Below the pieces are notes generated by a model that worked only from the letters and a program-made list of their open reading frames with translations, did not search any database and was not told where the DNA came from. Of a stretch of 64,000 nucleotides of DNA, positions 48,258-56,889 are shown piece by piece; position 1 is the first letter of the stretch; each line of letters begins with the position of its first letter. Origin of the DNA: Frigoribacterium sp. VKM Ac-2836 (GTDB lineage: Bacteria > Actinomycetota > Actinomycetes > Actinomycetales > Microbacteriaceae); NCBI RefSeq assembly GCF_013248995.1, contig NZ_JABRPK010000002.1:930001-994000 (forward strand), read 5' to 3'. Made by a program: the position numbers and the translations under genes.

Positions 48258-48749
48258 CTAGCTGAACTCGTCGCCGACGAGGCGGAGCAGGTCGGCCAGC
48301 TGGGCCTGCTGGGCGGGTGAGAGCGAGTGCAGCCGGGCGCTCTCGGCGTCCACGAGGCTCAGCATGGCGGCGTCGACCCGGGCGATGCCGTCCTCGGTCA
48401 CCCGCACCAGGACGCCGCGGCCGTCGCTCGGGTCGCCTCGGCGTTCGACGAGGCCGCGCTCGACCAGACGGTCGAGCCGGTTCGTCATGGTGCCGCTCGT
48501 GACCATGGTGGCCGTGACGAGGTGCTTCGGGCTGAGCTGGAAGGGGTCACCGGCTCGGCGGAGTGCCGAGAGGACGTCGAACTCCCAGATCTCGAGGCCC
48601 GCGTGAGCGAACGCCTCGCTGCGGATGCGGTCGAGGCGACGCGACAGGCGGCGCAGTCGCGAGAAGACGTCGAGTGGTGCGAAGTCGATGTCGGGGCGCT
48701 CGCGGGCCCAGGCGTCGATGATCAGGTCGACTTCGTCGTTCGTGGCCAC
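48258..48749 (-). CDS. MarR family regulator
   Basis: 163 residues. The winged-helix region LRRAGDPFQLSPKHLVTATMVTSGTMTNRLDRLVERGLVERRGDPSDGRGVLVRVTEDG is typical. The GTG at 48749 (VATNDEVDLIIDAW) fits family starts; a TTG at 48764 is less likely. It converges on the SDR gene. Probably a repressor of a linked or distant efflux or detoxification gene. Confidence 0.85.
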   Translation of the reverse strand: MATNDEVDLIIDAWARERPDIDFAPLDVFSRLRRLSRRLDRIRSEAFAHAGLEIWEFDVLSALRRAGDPFQLSPKHLVTATMVTSGTMTNRLDRLVERGLVERRGDPSDGRGVLVRVTEDGIARVDAAMLSLVDAESARLHSLSPAQQAQLADLLRLVGDEFS

Positions 48750-48845
48750 GGTGGTGCGTTCCAATCGGTCGGTATGTCTGGTTCATCTTCGTCCTCCTGC
48801 CGGGGAATCGTCCGCACGCCTGGTCGTGGTCGCCACGACGGCCGG

Positions 48846-50426
48846 CTACTGGTACGTCACCAGATCGGGTGTCGGCGACACGTCGGCCATCGTCTGCTCG
48901 GGGCCGAGCATCGGGACGTCCTCGTCGTAGAAGTTCTTCCACCCCCAGGCGACCCCGGCCGGCGCACCGTCGTGCAGAGTGCGCCAGGTGGCCTGTTTGT
49001 CGGGTTGCGAGCCCTGACCGTCGGCGTGGATCAGCGTGGCCAGCTCGGGTCGGGACGTGTCGATCGACGATCGGTCGCGCAGCATGTCGAGTCGGAACTG
49101 GTGCAGGACGAACATCTTCGGCGGCAGACCCTTCGACGCCACGAGGTCGGCCAACCAGGTCGACACGGCGTTCACCTCGCTCGCCTCGACCCCGCCGATC
49201 TGACGCAGCGGCACCTGGTCGGCCTCGAGGCGCCACTCGGGGTCGAGCGCCAACCCGACGTTCGGCTTCGACAGCAGTGACTCGTAGCGCTTCGCCTGGC
49301 TCAGGAAGTCGGCGCGTCCGGGCTGCAGGTCGATCACCACGTACTGACCCGCGGCTGCGGCCGCGTCGACGTAGGGTTCGATGCTCTCGACCGAGAGCTC
49401 GTTCGAATAGTCGCCGTCGTCGCCTGCGGCCCCGGCGGCGACGGTCGCGATGACCTCGAGCATCGGCACGACGGGACGGTCGCTCGCCGTGTCGTAGCTC
49501 GCTGCGACGTCGGCGGCCCGCTGCACGGTCGCGGCGACGTCCTGCTCGCCGAGCACCCCGAGGGCACCGGTGCCGGGTGCCCCGTAGAGCGCCACGAACC
49601 GGCGGTCGGGGAAGAACCTCTGCCCCCCGCCGGGCAGCTGGGCACCGGACCGAGCCGCCGCGACGGACCACCCGGGGTCTCGCACGGCCGAGAACGACGA
49701 GCCGATCAGCACCGTGTCGGTCGTCGGCGAGGCGTGCAGGGCGTCGATCGCTTCGGCGGAGGCCTGGAGGTCGACGACCCCCTCGGGCAGGGACTGCACC
49801 TCGGCCCCGGCGGCCCGTGCCGTGGCCGCCGCCGCCCTGTCGTCCTCGCCCGCCACGACGGCGAGGACGTCGTCGCGGGGCGTCGCGGCCTCGGGGACCT
49901 CGACCGAGGAGGCACTGGTCACCACCTCGGGACCCGTCGCCTCGAGCGCCCCCACCTCGCCGATCGCCAGCACTCTCTCGACGCCGAGCCGATCGAGCTC
50001 GCCCGCGAGGGCCGAGGCGGACGAGTCGGACGAGCCGGACGGTTCTGGGGAGGACACGCCGGACGGGTCGGTGGGCCCCGACCCCGGCGAGGGATCTGCC
50101 GGGGCGAGCAGCAACGGCACACCCAGTCGTTCGGCCTGCTCCGTCGCGTCCCCCTGGGCCACCGCGTCGCCGTCCGGCGCGACGACCGCGACCGGGCTCG
50201 ACTCGAAGAATGCCCGGCTGGCCTCGACGGCCCTCTCGGGGGCGGTGGCGGCGCCGACCACGGTGACCCGCGCCTCCTGCTCGTGGGTGACGAGGGCTGT
50301 ACGGCCGTCGTCGGAGGTCGAGGTGCAGCCGGCGGTGACGAGCAGGGTCACGGCGGCGAGCGAGGCCGTGAGGGTCGAGCGGAGTCGAGGGGCGGGGACG
50401 AGGGGTCGCCGGATGGAGGAAAGCAC
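48846..50426 (-). CDS. Lipoprotein with putative C-terminal hydrolase-like barrel
   Basis: 526 residues. Signal with VTLLVTAGCTST lipobox. The N-terminal half (about 40-260) has repeated VLAIGEVGALEATG-like and VPEAATPRDDVLAVV segments, resembling cell-wall-binding repeats. The C-terminal half (about 270-526) includes PMLEVIATVAAGAAGDDGDY, YVVIDLQPGRADFLSQ, GLALDPEWRL and HQFRLDMLRDR, suggesting a barrel. Function unknown. On this strand TACCGT lies 6 nt before the GTG at 50426, so leaderless. Conserved hypothetical in Microbacteriaceae by appearance. Confidence 0.65.
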   Translation of the reverse strand: MLSSIRRPLVPAPRLRSTLTASLAAVTLLVTAGCTSTSDDGRTALVTHEQEARVTVVGAATAPERAVEASRAFFESSPVAVVAPDGDAVAQGDATEQAERLGVPLLLAPADPSPGSGPTDPSGVSSPEPSGSSDSSASALAGELDRLGVERVLAIGEVGALEATGPEVVTSASSVEVPEAATPRDDVLAVVAGEDDRAAAATARAAGAEVQSLPEGVVDLQASAEAIDALHASPTTDTVLIGSSFSAVRDPGWSVAAARSGAQLPGGGQRFFPDRRFVALYGAPGTGALGVLGEQDVAATVQRAADVAASYDTASDRPVVPMLEVIATVAAGAAGDDGDYSNELSVESIEPYVDAAAAAGQYVVIDLQPGRADFLSQAKRYESLLSKPNVGLALDPEWRLEADQVPLRQIGGVEASEVNAVSTWLADLVASKGLPPKMFVLHQFRLDMLRDRSSIDTSRPELATLIHADGQGSQPDKQATWRTLHDGAPAGVAWGWKNFYDEDVPMLGPEQTMADVSPTPDLVTYQ

Positions 50427-50470
50427 CGATCCACGGTAACCGTGACCGCCGACACCGGCTCGCCGACGGG

Positions 50471-51340
50471 TCAGCTCAAGATGTCCTTGGTGGTGAACCG
50501 GCCGAGGGCCAGCGCGCCGAAGACGACGACGTAGCCGGCCTGCAGCAGGGCGTTGGCGCCGAACGAGTCCCACACGACCGGGTCGCGCATCAGGTCGGCG
50601 AACCCGAGCCAGTGGTGCGTGAACAGCCACGGGTCCACGAAGTCCAACTGGGGCAGGGCGTCGACGATCTGGGCCACGGTGGACAGCACGATCGTCGCCG
50701 CCATGGCTCCGACCGGCACGCTCGTGAGCGTCGAGGCGAAGAGGCCGATGGCGCTCAGTCCGAGCAGCGACATCGTCACGTAGACGGCCATCAGCAGCAG
50801 TCTCAGCGCGTAGTCACCCACGCCGATCGTCTGACCGGACAACAGCGTCACGGGTCCGACCGGGAACAGCGCGGCACCCGCGATCGCACCGAAGACGACG
50901 ACCACGAGGGTGGCGGCCAGACAGAACGCCGCGGCGGCGGCGTACTTGACGAGCAGGAGGCGCATCCGGCCCACCGGGGTCACCAGCAGGTACCGCAGGG
51001 TGCCGAGGCTCGCCTCGCCCGCGATCGTGTCACCCGCGACGACCCCGACGGTCAGGGGCAGGAACAGCGGGATGGCGACGGTCAGGGCGGTGAGTGAGAC
51101 GAAGAGTCCGTTCTGCGTGATGTCGCCGAGGAAGGCCGGCCCGCGACCTCCGCCGCCGTCGGACGTCGTGACGCGGACGGCGACGGCGAGCAGGACGGGG
51201 ATCAGGGCCAGTGCGGCCAGCAGCGCGATGGTCCGCACGCGCCGGAAGAGCACCGCGAGCTCGCTGCCCAGCAGGGCGAGGCCGAGCCCGTTGCGGCGGG
51301 GAGCGTCGGGCCGGGCCTCCAGGGAGTCAGCCGGCGACAT
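50471..51340 (-). CDS. ABC-2 type transporter permease
   Basis: 289 residues, six membrane segments, of the ABC-2 export type: GVVAGDTIAGEASLGTLRYLLVTPVGRMRLLLVKY is the cytoplasmic coupling region. Overlaps the ATPase gene by 14 bp. Exports an unknown substrate. Confidence 0.88.
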   Translation of the reverse strand: MSPADSLEARPDAPRRNGLGLALLGSELAVLFRRVRTIALLAALALIPVLLAVAVRVTTSDGGGGRGPAFLGDITQNGLFVSLTALTVAIPLFLPLTVGVVAGDTIAGEASLGTLRYLLVTPVGRMRLLLVKYAAAAAFCLAATLVVVVFGAIAGAALFPVGPVTLLSGQTIGVGDYALRLLLMAVYVTMSLLGLSAIGLFASTLTSVPVGAMAATIVLSTVAQIVDALPQLDFVDPWLFTHHWLGFADLMRDPVVWDSFGANALLQAGYVVVFGALALGRFTTKDILS

Positions 51341-52349
51341 CGAAGCCCTCCCCGGTCAGGTCCACGAAGCGGTCCTCGAGGCTGGCGCCGGCCACCTCGA
51401 AGCCGCGAACGCGCACGTCCGCGGCGACGAGGGCGACCACGATCGACTCGGGCGAGAGACCCTCGACGGCGAGCTCGGCCTCGACGCGGACCGATCCGCC
51501 CGCGGTCGCGGGCGTCGCATCGGGCCGTGCCCGCGCCTCCGGGGTGAGTCCCAGTCGCACGAGCACGTCGCGGGCGACGTCCGGATCGGGCGTGAACAGG
51601 CGGACGCGGTGCGTGCCGAGCGCACGCAGGTCGTCGAGGGTGCCCTGGGTCAGCAGCCGGCCGGCGCTCATCACGCCGATGTGCGTGCACATCTGCTCGA
51701 CCTCGCCGAGCAGGTGGCTCGAGACGAAGACGGTCGTGCCCTCGTCGGCGAGGGATCGGATCAGGGTGCGCACCTCGCGTGTGCCCTGGGGATCGAGACC
51801 GTTGCTGGGTTCGTCGAGCACCAACAGGTCTCGCGGCATGAGCAGGGCGTTCGCGATGCCGAGTCGCTGCTTCATGCCGAGCGAGTACGCGTGGGCCTTC
51901 TTCGAGGCGGCGTGACCGAGGCCGACACGGTCGAGGGCGGCGTCGACCCGGGCGCGCCGCGTCGAGGCCGGGGCCGAGCGGTCGCCCGAGTCGAGGCGGT
52001 GGAGGTTCGCCCGGCCCGACAGGAACGGGTAGAACGCCGGGCCCTCGACCAGGGCGCCGACGCGCGGCAGCACGCGACGCAGGTCGTCGGGCATCGTCCC
52101 GCCGAGCACGCGGATGTCGCCGCTCGACGCCGAGGTGAGGCCGAGCACCATGCGGATCGTGCTGGTCTTGCCCGAGCCGTTCGGGCCGAGGAACCCGTAG
52201 ACGCTGCCGTGTGGCACCGCGAGGTCGACCCCGTCGACGGCGCGCTGACGTCCGAACTGCTTCGTCAGACCGGACGTCTCGACGGCGAACGCCCCTCGGG
52301 GCGTGTCGCCGTCGGTGGGCGCCCGGACCTCGGCGGTGTGGTGGCTCAC
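51327..52349 (-). CDS. ABC transporter ATP-binding protein
   Basis: 340 residues. Walker A GPNGSGKTS, signature YSLGMKQRLGIANALL, Walker B LLVLDEPSNGLDPQG and the H-loop SSHLL. A C-terminal domain of about 100 residues follows (DVLVRLGLTPEAR...), as in DrrA-like exporters. Starts 10 nt after the LolA-like gene stops. Confidence 0.92.
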   Translation of the reverse strand: MSHHTAEVRAPTDGDTPRGAFAVETSGLTKQFGRQRAVDGVDLAVPHGSVYGFLGPNGSGKTSTIRMVLGLTSASSGDIRVLGGTMPDDLRRVLPRVGALVEGPAFYPFLSGRANLHRLDSGDRSAPASTRRARVDAALDRVGLGHAASKKAHAYSLGMKQRLGIANALLMPRDLLVLDEPSNGLDPQGTREVRTLIRSLADEGTTVFVSSHLLGEVEQMCTHIGVMSAGRLLTQGTLDDLRALGTHRVRLFTPDPDVARDVLVRLGLTPEARARPDATPATAGGSVRVEAELAVEGLSPESIVVALVAADVRVRGFEVAGASLEDRFVDLTGEGFDVAG

Positions 52350-52359
52350 CGGCCGGAGG

Positions 52360-53454
52360 TCACTGCCCGGCCACGGCCGCCTGGAGCGTCGACGCGTCGA
52401 CGGCCCCGGCGAACAGGCGTCCGTCGTCGGTCAGCAGGACGGAGACGAGCGAGGTCTCGAGCACCCGGCCCCCGTCGACTTCCGTCGTCAGCTGGTCGAG
52501 CAGCCCCTGGGTGGCGGCATCGCTCGACGAGGCGCCGTCGGTCGATCCGGCCGTCGGGGCGACCCCGACGATCGTGCTCCAGCCGGAGCCGATGACCGTC
52601 TTCTCGGCGTGCGTCGCGTCACCTTCGGACCGTCCGGAGGCGCCGGTCGGAACGCTCACGTCGGTGACGGTCGCGTCCGACGGGGGAGTGAACGCGAAGA
52701 CGGACGCCGCAGGCGCACCGAAGTCGACCGAGGTGAATCCGGCGGAGAGGGCCGGGGCGCTCTGCCCCTTCGCGGCGACCACGACCTTGAGCGGGACGCC
52801 GGTCTCAGCGTCGACGGTCAGGGTGGCGCTCGCGACGAGCGTCGAGGAGTCCTTCGGGGTCAGGACGACCTGGTACCCGTCGCGTCCGGCCACCCTGACG
52901 TCGGAGTCGGCCGTGACGGTCGTCGTGGGCTCGACCGACGACAGGACGAGGTCGGCCAGTTCGGCCGGGGTCTGCGGCACGGCGGTGCCGTCGGGCAGGG
53001 CGCTCGGCTTCTCGTCGGCGGTGCGGTCGGGCAGGGTCGCGTGCGTCGCTTCCTTCGTCTTCGAGTCGTAGGCCCACACGCTCGACCCGTCGCGGATGAC
53101 GTTGCGCTCGGCGAGGTCGTCGATCACCTGGACCCTCTGCTTGGTGGCGCCGTCGGCGTACACCTTGGCGGTGTGGCTGCCGGTCAGTAGTTCGAGGGCG
53201 CCGGCGGCCTCGGACGACGACCCGCCACCCGTGGCCTGGCCCGACACGTCGGGCAGCCCGAGATCGGAGGTCTGCTCGACCGTGCCCGAGTACGACGCAT
53301 CCGAGCTCGAGGCGGCCAGGACCAACACCTGCTGCGGGGTCTTGTCGGGCAGGTCGACGTCGGCCGTGGCCGAGACGGCCGGGACCACGATGCTCGCGGC
53401 GATGACGACCACGGGGACGGCGGCGGCGGTGGTCCAGCGGGTGGACTTCTTCAT
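52360..53454 (-). CDS. LolA-fold exported protein (DUF2092-like)
   Basis: 364 residues with a Sec signal (KKSTRWTTAAAVPVVVIAASIVV...AVSATAD). The body resembles LolA/LppX folds: ASYSGTVEQTSDLGLP, YADGATKQRVQVIDDLAERNVIRDGSSVWAYDSKTKEATH. First gene of an operon with the ABC-2 exporter, so it may carry or sense a lipid-like substrate outside the membrane. Confidence 0.72.
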   Translation of the reverse strand: MKKSTRWTTAAAVPVVVIAASIVVPAVSATADVDLPDKTPQQVLVLAASSSDASYSGTVEQTSDLGLPDVSGQATGGGSSSEAAGALELLTGSHTAKVYADGATKQRVQVIDDLAERNVIRDGSSVWAYDSKTKEATHATLPDRTADEKPSALPDGTAVPQTPAELADLVLSSVEPTTTVTADSDVRVAGRDGYQVVLTPKDSSTLVASATLTVDAETGVPLKVVVAAKGQSAPALSAGFTSVDFGAPAASVFAFTPPSDATVTDVSVPTGASGRSEGDATHAEKTVIGSGWSTIVGVAPTAGSTDGASSSDAATQGLLDQLTTEVDGGRVLETSLVSVLLTDDGRLFAGAVDASTLQAAVAGQ

Positions 53455-53576
53455 GACGATCGCGACCTCTCACGCCAGGCCCCGAGCGGGTCGGCGATTG
53501 GACGGGAGACTACGCGTGAAGCCTGGAGATCGCTGTCATGTCGACCGAGGTCCCTCGACGTCGAGGGACCCGGGGA

Positions 53577-53888
53577 TCAGAGCTCGACGACCTCGAACTC
53601 GAGCAGGTCGGCACCGGTCGCGACGGGACCGCGCGGGGCGTCGCCCGACCCGGCGGGGCGGGCGTGGGCGGCCTTCGCGCCCTCGGCCGACCAGGCCGCG
53701 AAGTCCTCTTCGCTGCGCCAGGTCGTCATGACGAAGTAGCGGTCGTCGCCCTTCACGGGACGCAGCAGCTGGAAGCCCTCGAATCCTTCGGCCCCGTCGA
53801 CCGAGTGCTTGCGGGCGGCGAAGCGCTTCTCGAGCTCGGTGCCCGAGCCCTCGGGGACGTGGATGGCGTTGATCTTGACGACGGACAC
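53577..53888 (-). CDS. Antibiotic biosynthesis monooxygenase-fold protein (HmoA-like)
   Basis: 103 residues. VKINAIHVPEGSGTELEKRFAARKH and GFEGFQLLRPVKGDDRYFVMTTWRSEEDFAAW are the ABM/dimeric ferredoxin-like core, as in heme-degrading or heme-binding HmoA/IsdG relatives. GTG at 53888 follows GAAAGG. Heme role is inferred from family only. Confidence 0.8.
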   Translation of the reverse strand: MSVVKINAIHVPEGSGTELEKRFAARKHSVDGAEGFEGFQLLRPVKGDDRYFVMTTWRSEEDFAAWSAEGAKAAHARPAGSGDAPRGPVATGADLLEFEVVEL

Positions 53889-53956
53889 GGCGTGGCCTTT
53901 CGGTGGTGGGACGGAGGACGAGGAGGTGCGGTGACGGTACGAGGGACGGCCGCGCG

Positions 53957-54439
53957 TCAGGCGGTCTTCATGACGTTCGCCGTGAACCCCTGCACCCGCT
54001 CGGCGAGGCCGGCCGAGCGGCGGGCTATCTGCTCGGGCGGGTTGAGGTGCGGTGGAGCGACCCGGATCAGCAGCGAGCAGGCGAGGTCCTCGCAGATGTA
54101 GGTGCCGAGCGTGTTGCCGTTGAGGCCGGCCTCGCCCGCCTTGGGGGCGGTGAAGAGGCGCACCTGCGTGGCCGGCTGGGGGGAGTGGCAGAGCGAGCAC
54201 ATGGCGGCGATGCCGGGGCGCAACGAGCTGCTCGACGAGCGGACGACGAGACCGACGGGCCGGTCGTCCATCCAGTGCACGATGTAACCCCGGTGGTGGG
54301 CCTGCGGATCACGCCAGCCCAAGAACTCGCGCTCCTCCCACAGCATCTCGTGCAGTCCGGGGATCGGCAGGCGGTCGAGGTCGCCCGGCAGGGCGTTGAC
54401 GAACGACTCGCGGATGTCGTTCTCGGTCAGCGGCTTCAT
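53957..54439 (-). CDS. FBP domain protein (EF-G-binding zinc finger type)
   Basis: 160 residues. N-terminal helical FBP region (MKPLTENDIRESFVN...LPDLDRLP-like, GWRDPQAHHRGYIV) and a treble-clef zinc finger with CSLCHS (residues about 81-84) and YICEDLACSLL. Relatives of FusB-type proteins bind EF-G and can affect fusidic acid sensitivity; most actinobacterial copies are untested. Confidence 0.85.
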   Translation of the reverse strand: MKPLTENDIRESFVNALPGDLDRLPIPGLHEMLWEEREFLGWRDPQAHHRGYIVHWMDDRPVGLVVRSSSSSLRPGIAAMCSLCHSPQPATQVRLFTAPKAGEAGLNGNTLGTYICEDLACSLLIRVAPPHLNPPEQIARRSAGLAERVQGFTANVMKTA

Positions 54440-54495
54440 GTTCTCCCTCGTGCCATCGGGTCTCGCCAGCCTACGCGCCGGTCTAGCGTGGACGC

Positions 54496-55308
54496 GTGAG
54501 GATGCCCGACCACGAGCGCGAGCGGACCGTCACCCGCCGGCTGCGGGCCGCGGGCTGCGTCTTCGCCGAGGACGAGGCCCGGCTGCTGCTCGCCGAGGCT
54601 GCCGACGGCGCCGCCCTCGAGTCGATGGTGGTCGACCGGGTCGCGGGTCGGCCGCTCGAACAGGTGCTCGGCTGGGCGGAGTTCGCCGGACTCCGGATCG
54701 TCGTCGAGCCGGGCGTCTTCGTCCCGAGACGCCGCACCGAACTGGTCTTCCGTCAGGCCTCCGCCGCGCTCGCGGCAGCGGAACCGATCGGCGATGCGAC
54801 CACACGTCGCGGCCCCGTGCTGGAACTCTGCTGCGGGGCCGCCGCGGTGGCCACGGCGCTCGCCGCCGAGCATCCAGGTCTCGACCTCTGGGCCACCGAC
54901 CTCGACCCGGTGGCCGTCCACTGCGCCCGCCGCAACCTCGGCGACCGGGGGACGGTCGTCCGGGGTGACCTGTTCGGCGGCCTCCCTGCCTCGCTCCGTG
55001 GTCGGGTCGGGGTGATCGCGGCGAACGCGCCGTACGTCCCGACCGACGCGATCGCGTCCATGCCCCCCGAGGCGCGCCTCCACGAGTCGCCGCTCGCCCT
55101 CGACGGCGGTGCCGACGGGCTCGACCTGCACCGGCGGATCGCCGCCGAGGTGGGCGCGTGGCTGGCGCCGGGAGGCACGCTCGTCGTCGAGACGAGCGTC
55201 GGTCAGGCGGACGACACCCGGGAGGCGTTGGTCACCGCGGGTCTCAGGGCCCGGGTCGTCCGCGACGACGAGGTGGACGGCACGGTCGTCGTCGCCGTCG
55301 CGCCGTAG
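54496..55308 (+). CDS. HemK/PrmC-like N5-glutamine methyltransferase
   Basis: 270 residues. N-terminal helical domain, then the SAM-binding fold with VLELCCGAAAVATALAAEHPGLDLWATDLDP. The catalytic NPPY of PrmC is NAPYVP here. A leaderless start is likely: TAGCGT (54484-54489), 6 nt, GTG. Probably a PrmC paralogue of the kind common in actinobacteria; the target protein is unknown. Confidence 0.8.
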   Translation: MRMPDHERERTVTRRLRAAGCVFAEDEARLLLAEAADGAALESMVVDRVAGRPLEQVLGWAEFAGLRIVVEPGVFVPRRRTELVFRQASAALAAAEPIGDATTRRGPVLELCCGAAAVATALAAEHPGLDLWATDLDPVAVHCARRNLGDRGTVVRGDLFGGLPASLRGRVGVIAANAPYVPTDAIASMPPEARLHESPLALDGGADGLDLHRRIAAEVGAWLAPGGTLVVETSVGQADDTREALVTAGLRARVVRDDEVDGTVVVAVAP

Positions 55309-55356
55309 CCGTCCTCGTCGGCCGTCGGGCCCGGCCGGACGACGAAGGCCGTCGGG

Positions 55357-55848
55357 TCAGACGTCGGCGGGGGTGACCGAGTCGACCACGGGGGACTCGG
55401 GGGTGCCCGAGATGCGGCAGGTCCACTCGGTGGCGGGGCGGCCGTCCGCGAGGTGGCCCATGGTGACGGTGGCGACCGCTCCCGTGTCGCTGTCTTGGAC
55501 GTCGTCGGCCTCGTAGGCCCAGACGTCGCCGAGGAATGGCAGGTCGGGGTTCTGCTCGCCGATCGCCGTGACGCACGCGTGCCACGCGGGGGGCGCCTCC
55601 TGGGCCTCGGCCGTGGCGGGGGCGGGCGGTTCGGTCTCGGGCAGGGCGGTGGCGTCGGGCAGGGCCGTCGCGATGTCGGAGGCCGTGGGCGAGGGCTCCG
55701 CCTGACGGGTGGTCGACGGGCCGGGGCTCGAGCTCGCGGCGGGGGTCCCGCCCGAGCAACCCGAGAGGAGCAGGGCGACGGCGAGGCCGGCGACGGTCAG
55801 GGCCGAGGGCGCGACCACGTGGCGGGTCGGGCGGTGTGTGCGGGGCAC
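55357..55848 (-). CDS. Small lipoprotein
   Basis: 163 residues from the GTG at 55848 (CGAGGAG upstream). The signal runs SALTVAGLAVALLLSGC with a clear lipobox, then a Pro/Ala/Thr-rich stretch (about 35-85), then a small globular part (HACVTAIGEQNPDLPFLGDVW...MGHLADGRPATEWTCRISGTP) with two cysteines that may pair. Unknown function; the N-terminal linker is low complexity. Conserved domain not recognised. Confidence 0.75.
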   Translation of the reverse strand: MPRTHRPTRHVVAPSALTVAGLAVALLLSGCSGGTPAASSSPGPSTTRQAEPSPTASDIATALPDATALPETEPPAPATAEAQEAPPAWHACVTAIGEQNPDLPFLGDVWAYEADDVQDSDTGAVATVTMGHLADGRPATEWTCRISGTPESPVVDSVTPADV

Positions 55849-55964
55849 GGGGCTCCTCGGGACGGTGCAGCGCGGCGGTGTGACGCACAGCGTAGCGAGG
55901 GTCGTGGGCGCGCACCACGCGCGACGCGGAGCCGACACGGAGGTTCGCCCGGCACTCTGGTCGG

Positions 55965-56417
55965 ATGACCGAAACGGACAACCGCGAAAAGACCGCACTC
56001 GAGCAGGCCATCAGCAAGGGTCAGGCGGGTGAGGGCGACATGAACAGCGTGCTCGCCGAATTCGTCAACGCCCAGGTCGTCGTCGCCACGGCCACCGACG
56101 CGCAGGAGTCCTTGAACGACCTGCAGCCCGTGCTCTTCGACCGTGAGGGCGTGCCCATGCTCGCGGCCTTCACGCACGCCGACATGATCGGCGAGCAGGT
56201 GAAGGACGTCGCGCAGTTCTCGGCCACGCTCCCGGCGGCCGAACTCGTGCAGGCCATCCCGGCAGAGACCGGTCTCGTCGTCAACCCGGGCAACCGCGAG
56301 GGCTTCGAGATGCTGCCCGAGGGGGTGGCCCAGCTGGCGAACGACGTCCGTCAGCTCGTCGCCGATCACGAGGCCGCGGGTTCGCCCGAGCCCGGGCAGC
56401 CCTCGCGCGCCGTCTGA
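55965..56417 (+). CDS. SseB-like family protein
   Basis: 150 residues. LEQAISKGQAGEGDMNSVLAEFVNAQVVVATATDA and PVLFDREGVPMLAAFTHADMIGEQ are the SseB N-terminal domain, and GLVVNPGNREGFEML follows. Family function is not defined; in actinobacteria it sits in many contexts. Its region immediately precedes the gcv promoter. Confidence 0.8.
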   Translation: MTETDNREKTALEQAISKGQAGEGDMNSVLAEFVNAQVVVATATDAQESLNDLQPVLFDREGVPMLAAFTHADMIGEQVKDVAQFSATLPAAELVQAIPAETGLVVNPGNREGFEMLPEGVAQLANDVRQLVADHEAAGSPEPGQPSRAV

Positions 56418-56531
56418 GCTCACCCCGACACGACCTCCCGACGCCCCGACCGCCCTGGTCGGGGCGTCGGTCGTCGTCCGGGCCGCCGGGATCGCGCGCG
56501 ATCCCGAAACCTGCGTGTCACACGACGGCGC

Positions 56532-56537
56532 TAGGCT
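56532..56537 (+). promoter_or_regulatory. -10 element of the gcv promoter
   Basis: TAGGCT about 35 nt before the first riboswitch aptamer. No good -35 at 17 bp is obvious. Confidence 0.5.
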
Positions 56538-56570
56538 GGCGCCACAATCGAACATCGGGCCACGAACACG

Positions 56571-56783
56571 TCGCGGGAGAGCTCCGGTGCGCAGAGACTG
56601 CGCCGACCGGGCACCGAAGGAGCAAGCTCCCCGCCAATCTCTCAGGTACGCGTACCGCGACGGACTGGCCACTCTGAAAAGCAGGAGGCGCGAGGCGGTC
56701 GACAGACCCCTCGCCGGTCCTCGCCCACGGTGAAAACCGGCCCCGGCCGGTGAAGCTCTCAGGCCCATGACAGAGGGGGAGCC
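56571..56783 (+). ncRNA. Tandem glycine riboswitch
   Basis: Aptamer 1 has CGGGAGAGCTCC, CACCGAAGGAGCAAGC, AATCTCTCAGGTACGC and CGCGACGGA. Aptamer 2 has ACTCTGAAAAGC, CACGGTGAAAACCGG, GAAGCTCTCAGGCCCATGAC and AGAGGGGGAG. These are the conserved cores of the paired glycine aptamers, and gcvT lies downstream. Glycine binding should allow expression. Aptamer 2's variable arm contains a GGAGGCGCG motif (56684-56692) within a stem. The rest of the 472-bp gap holds only the promoter. Confidence 0.93.
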
Positions 56784-56889
56784 CCAGCCGGCGACGCGCC
56801 GTGCGGGGCTGCCCCGCCGTGCACCATCCGCACGGCACCGTTTCCGGCCGAGACACCTGGCGGCCGGTCCGTCCCTCTCAGGAGCATCG

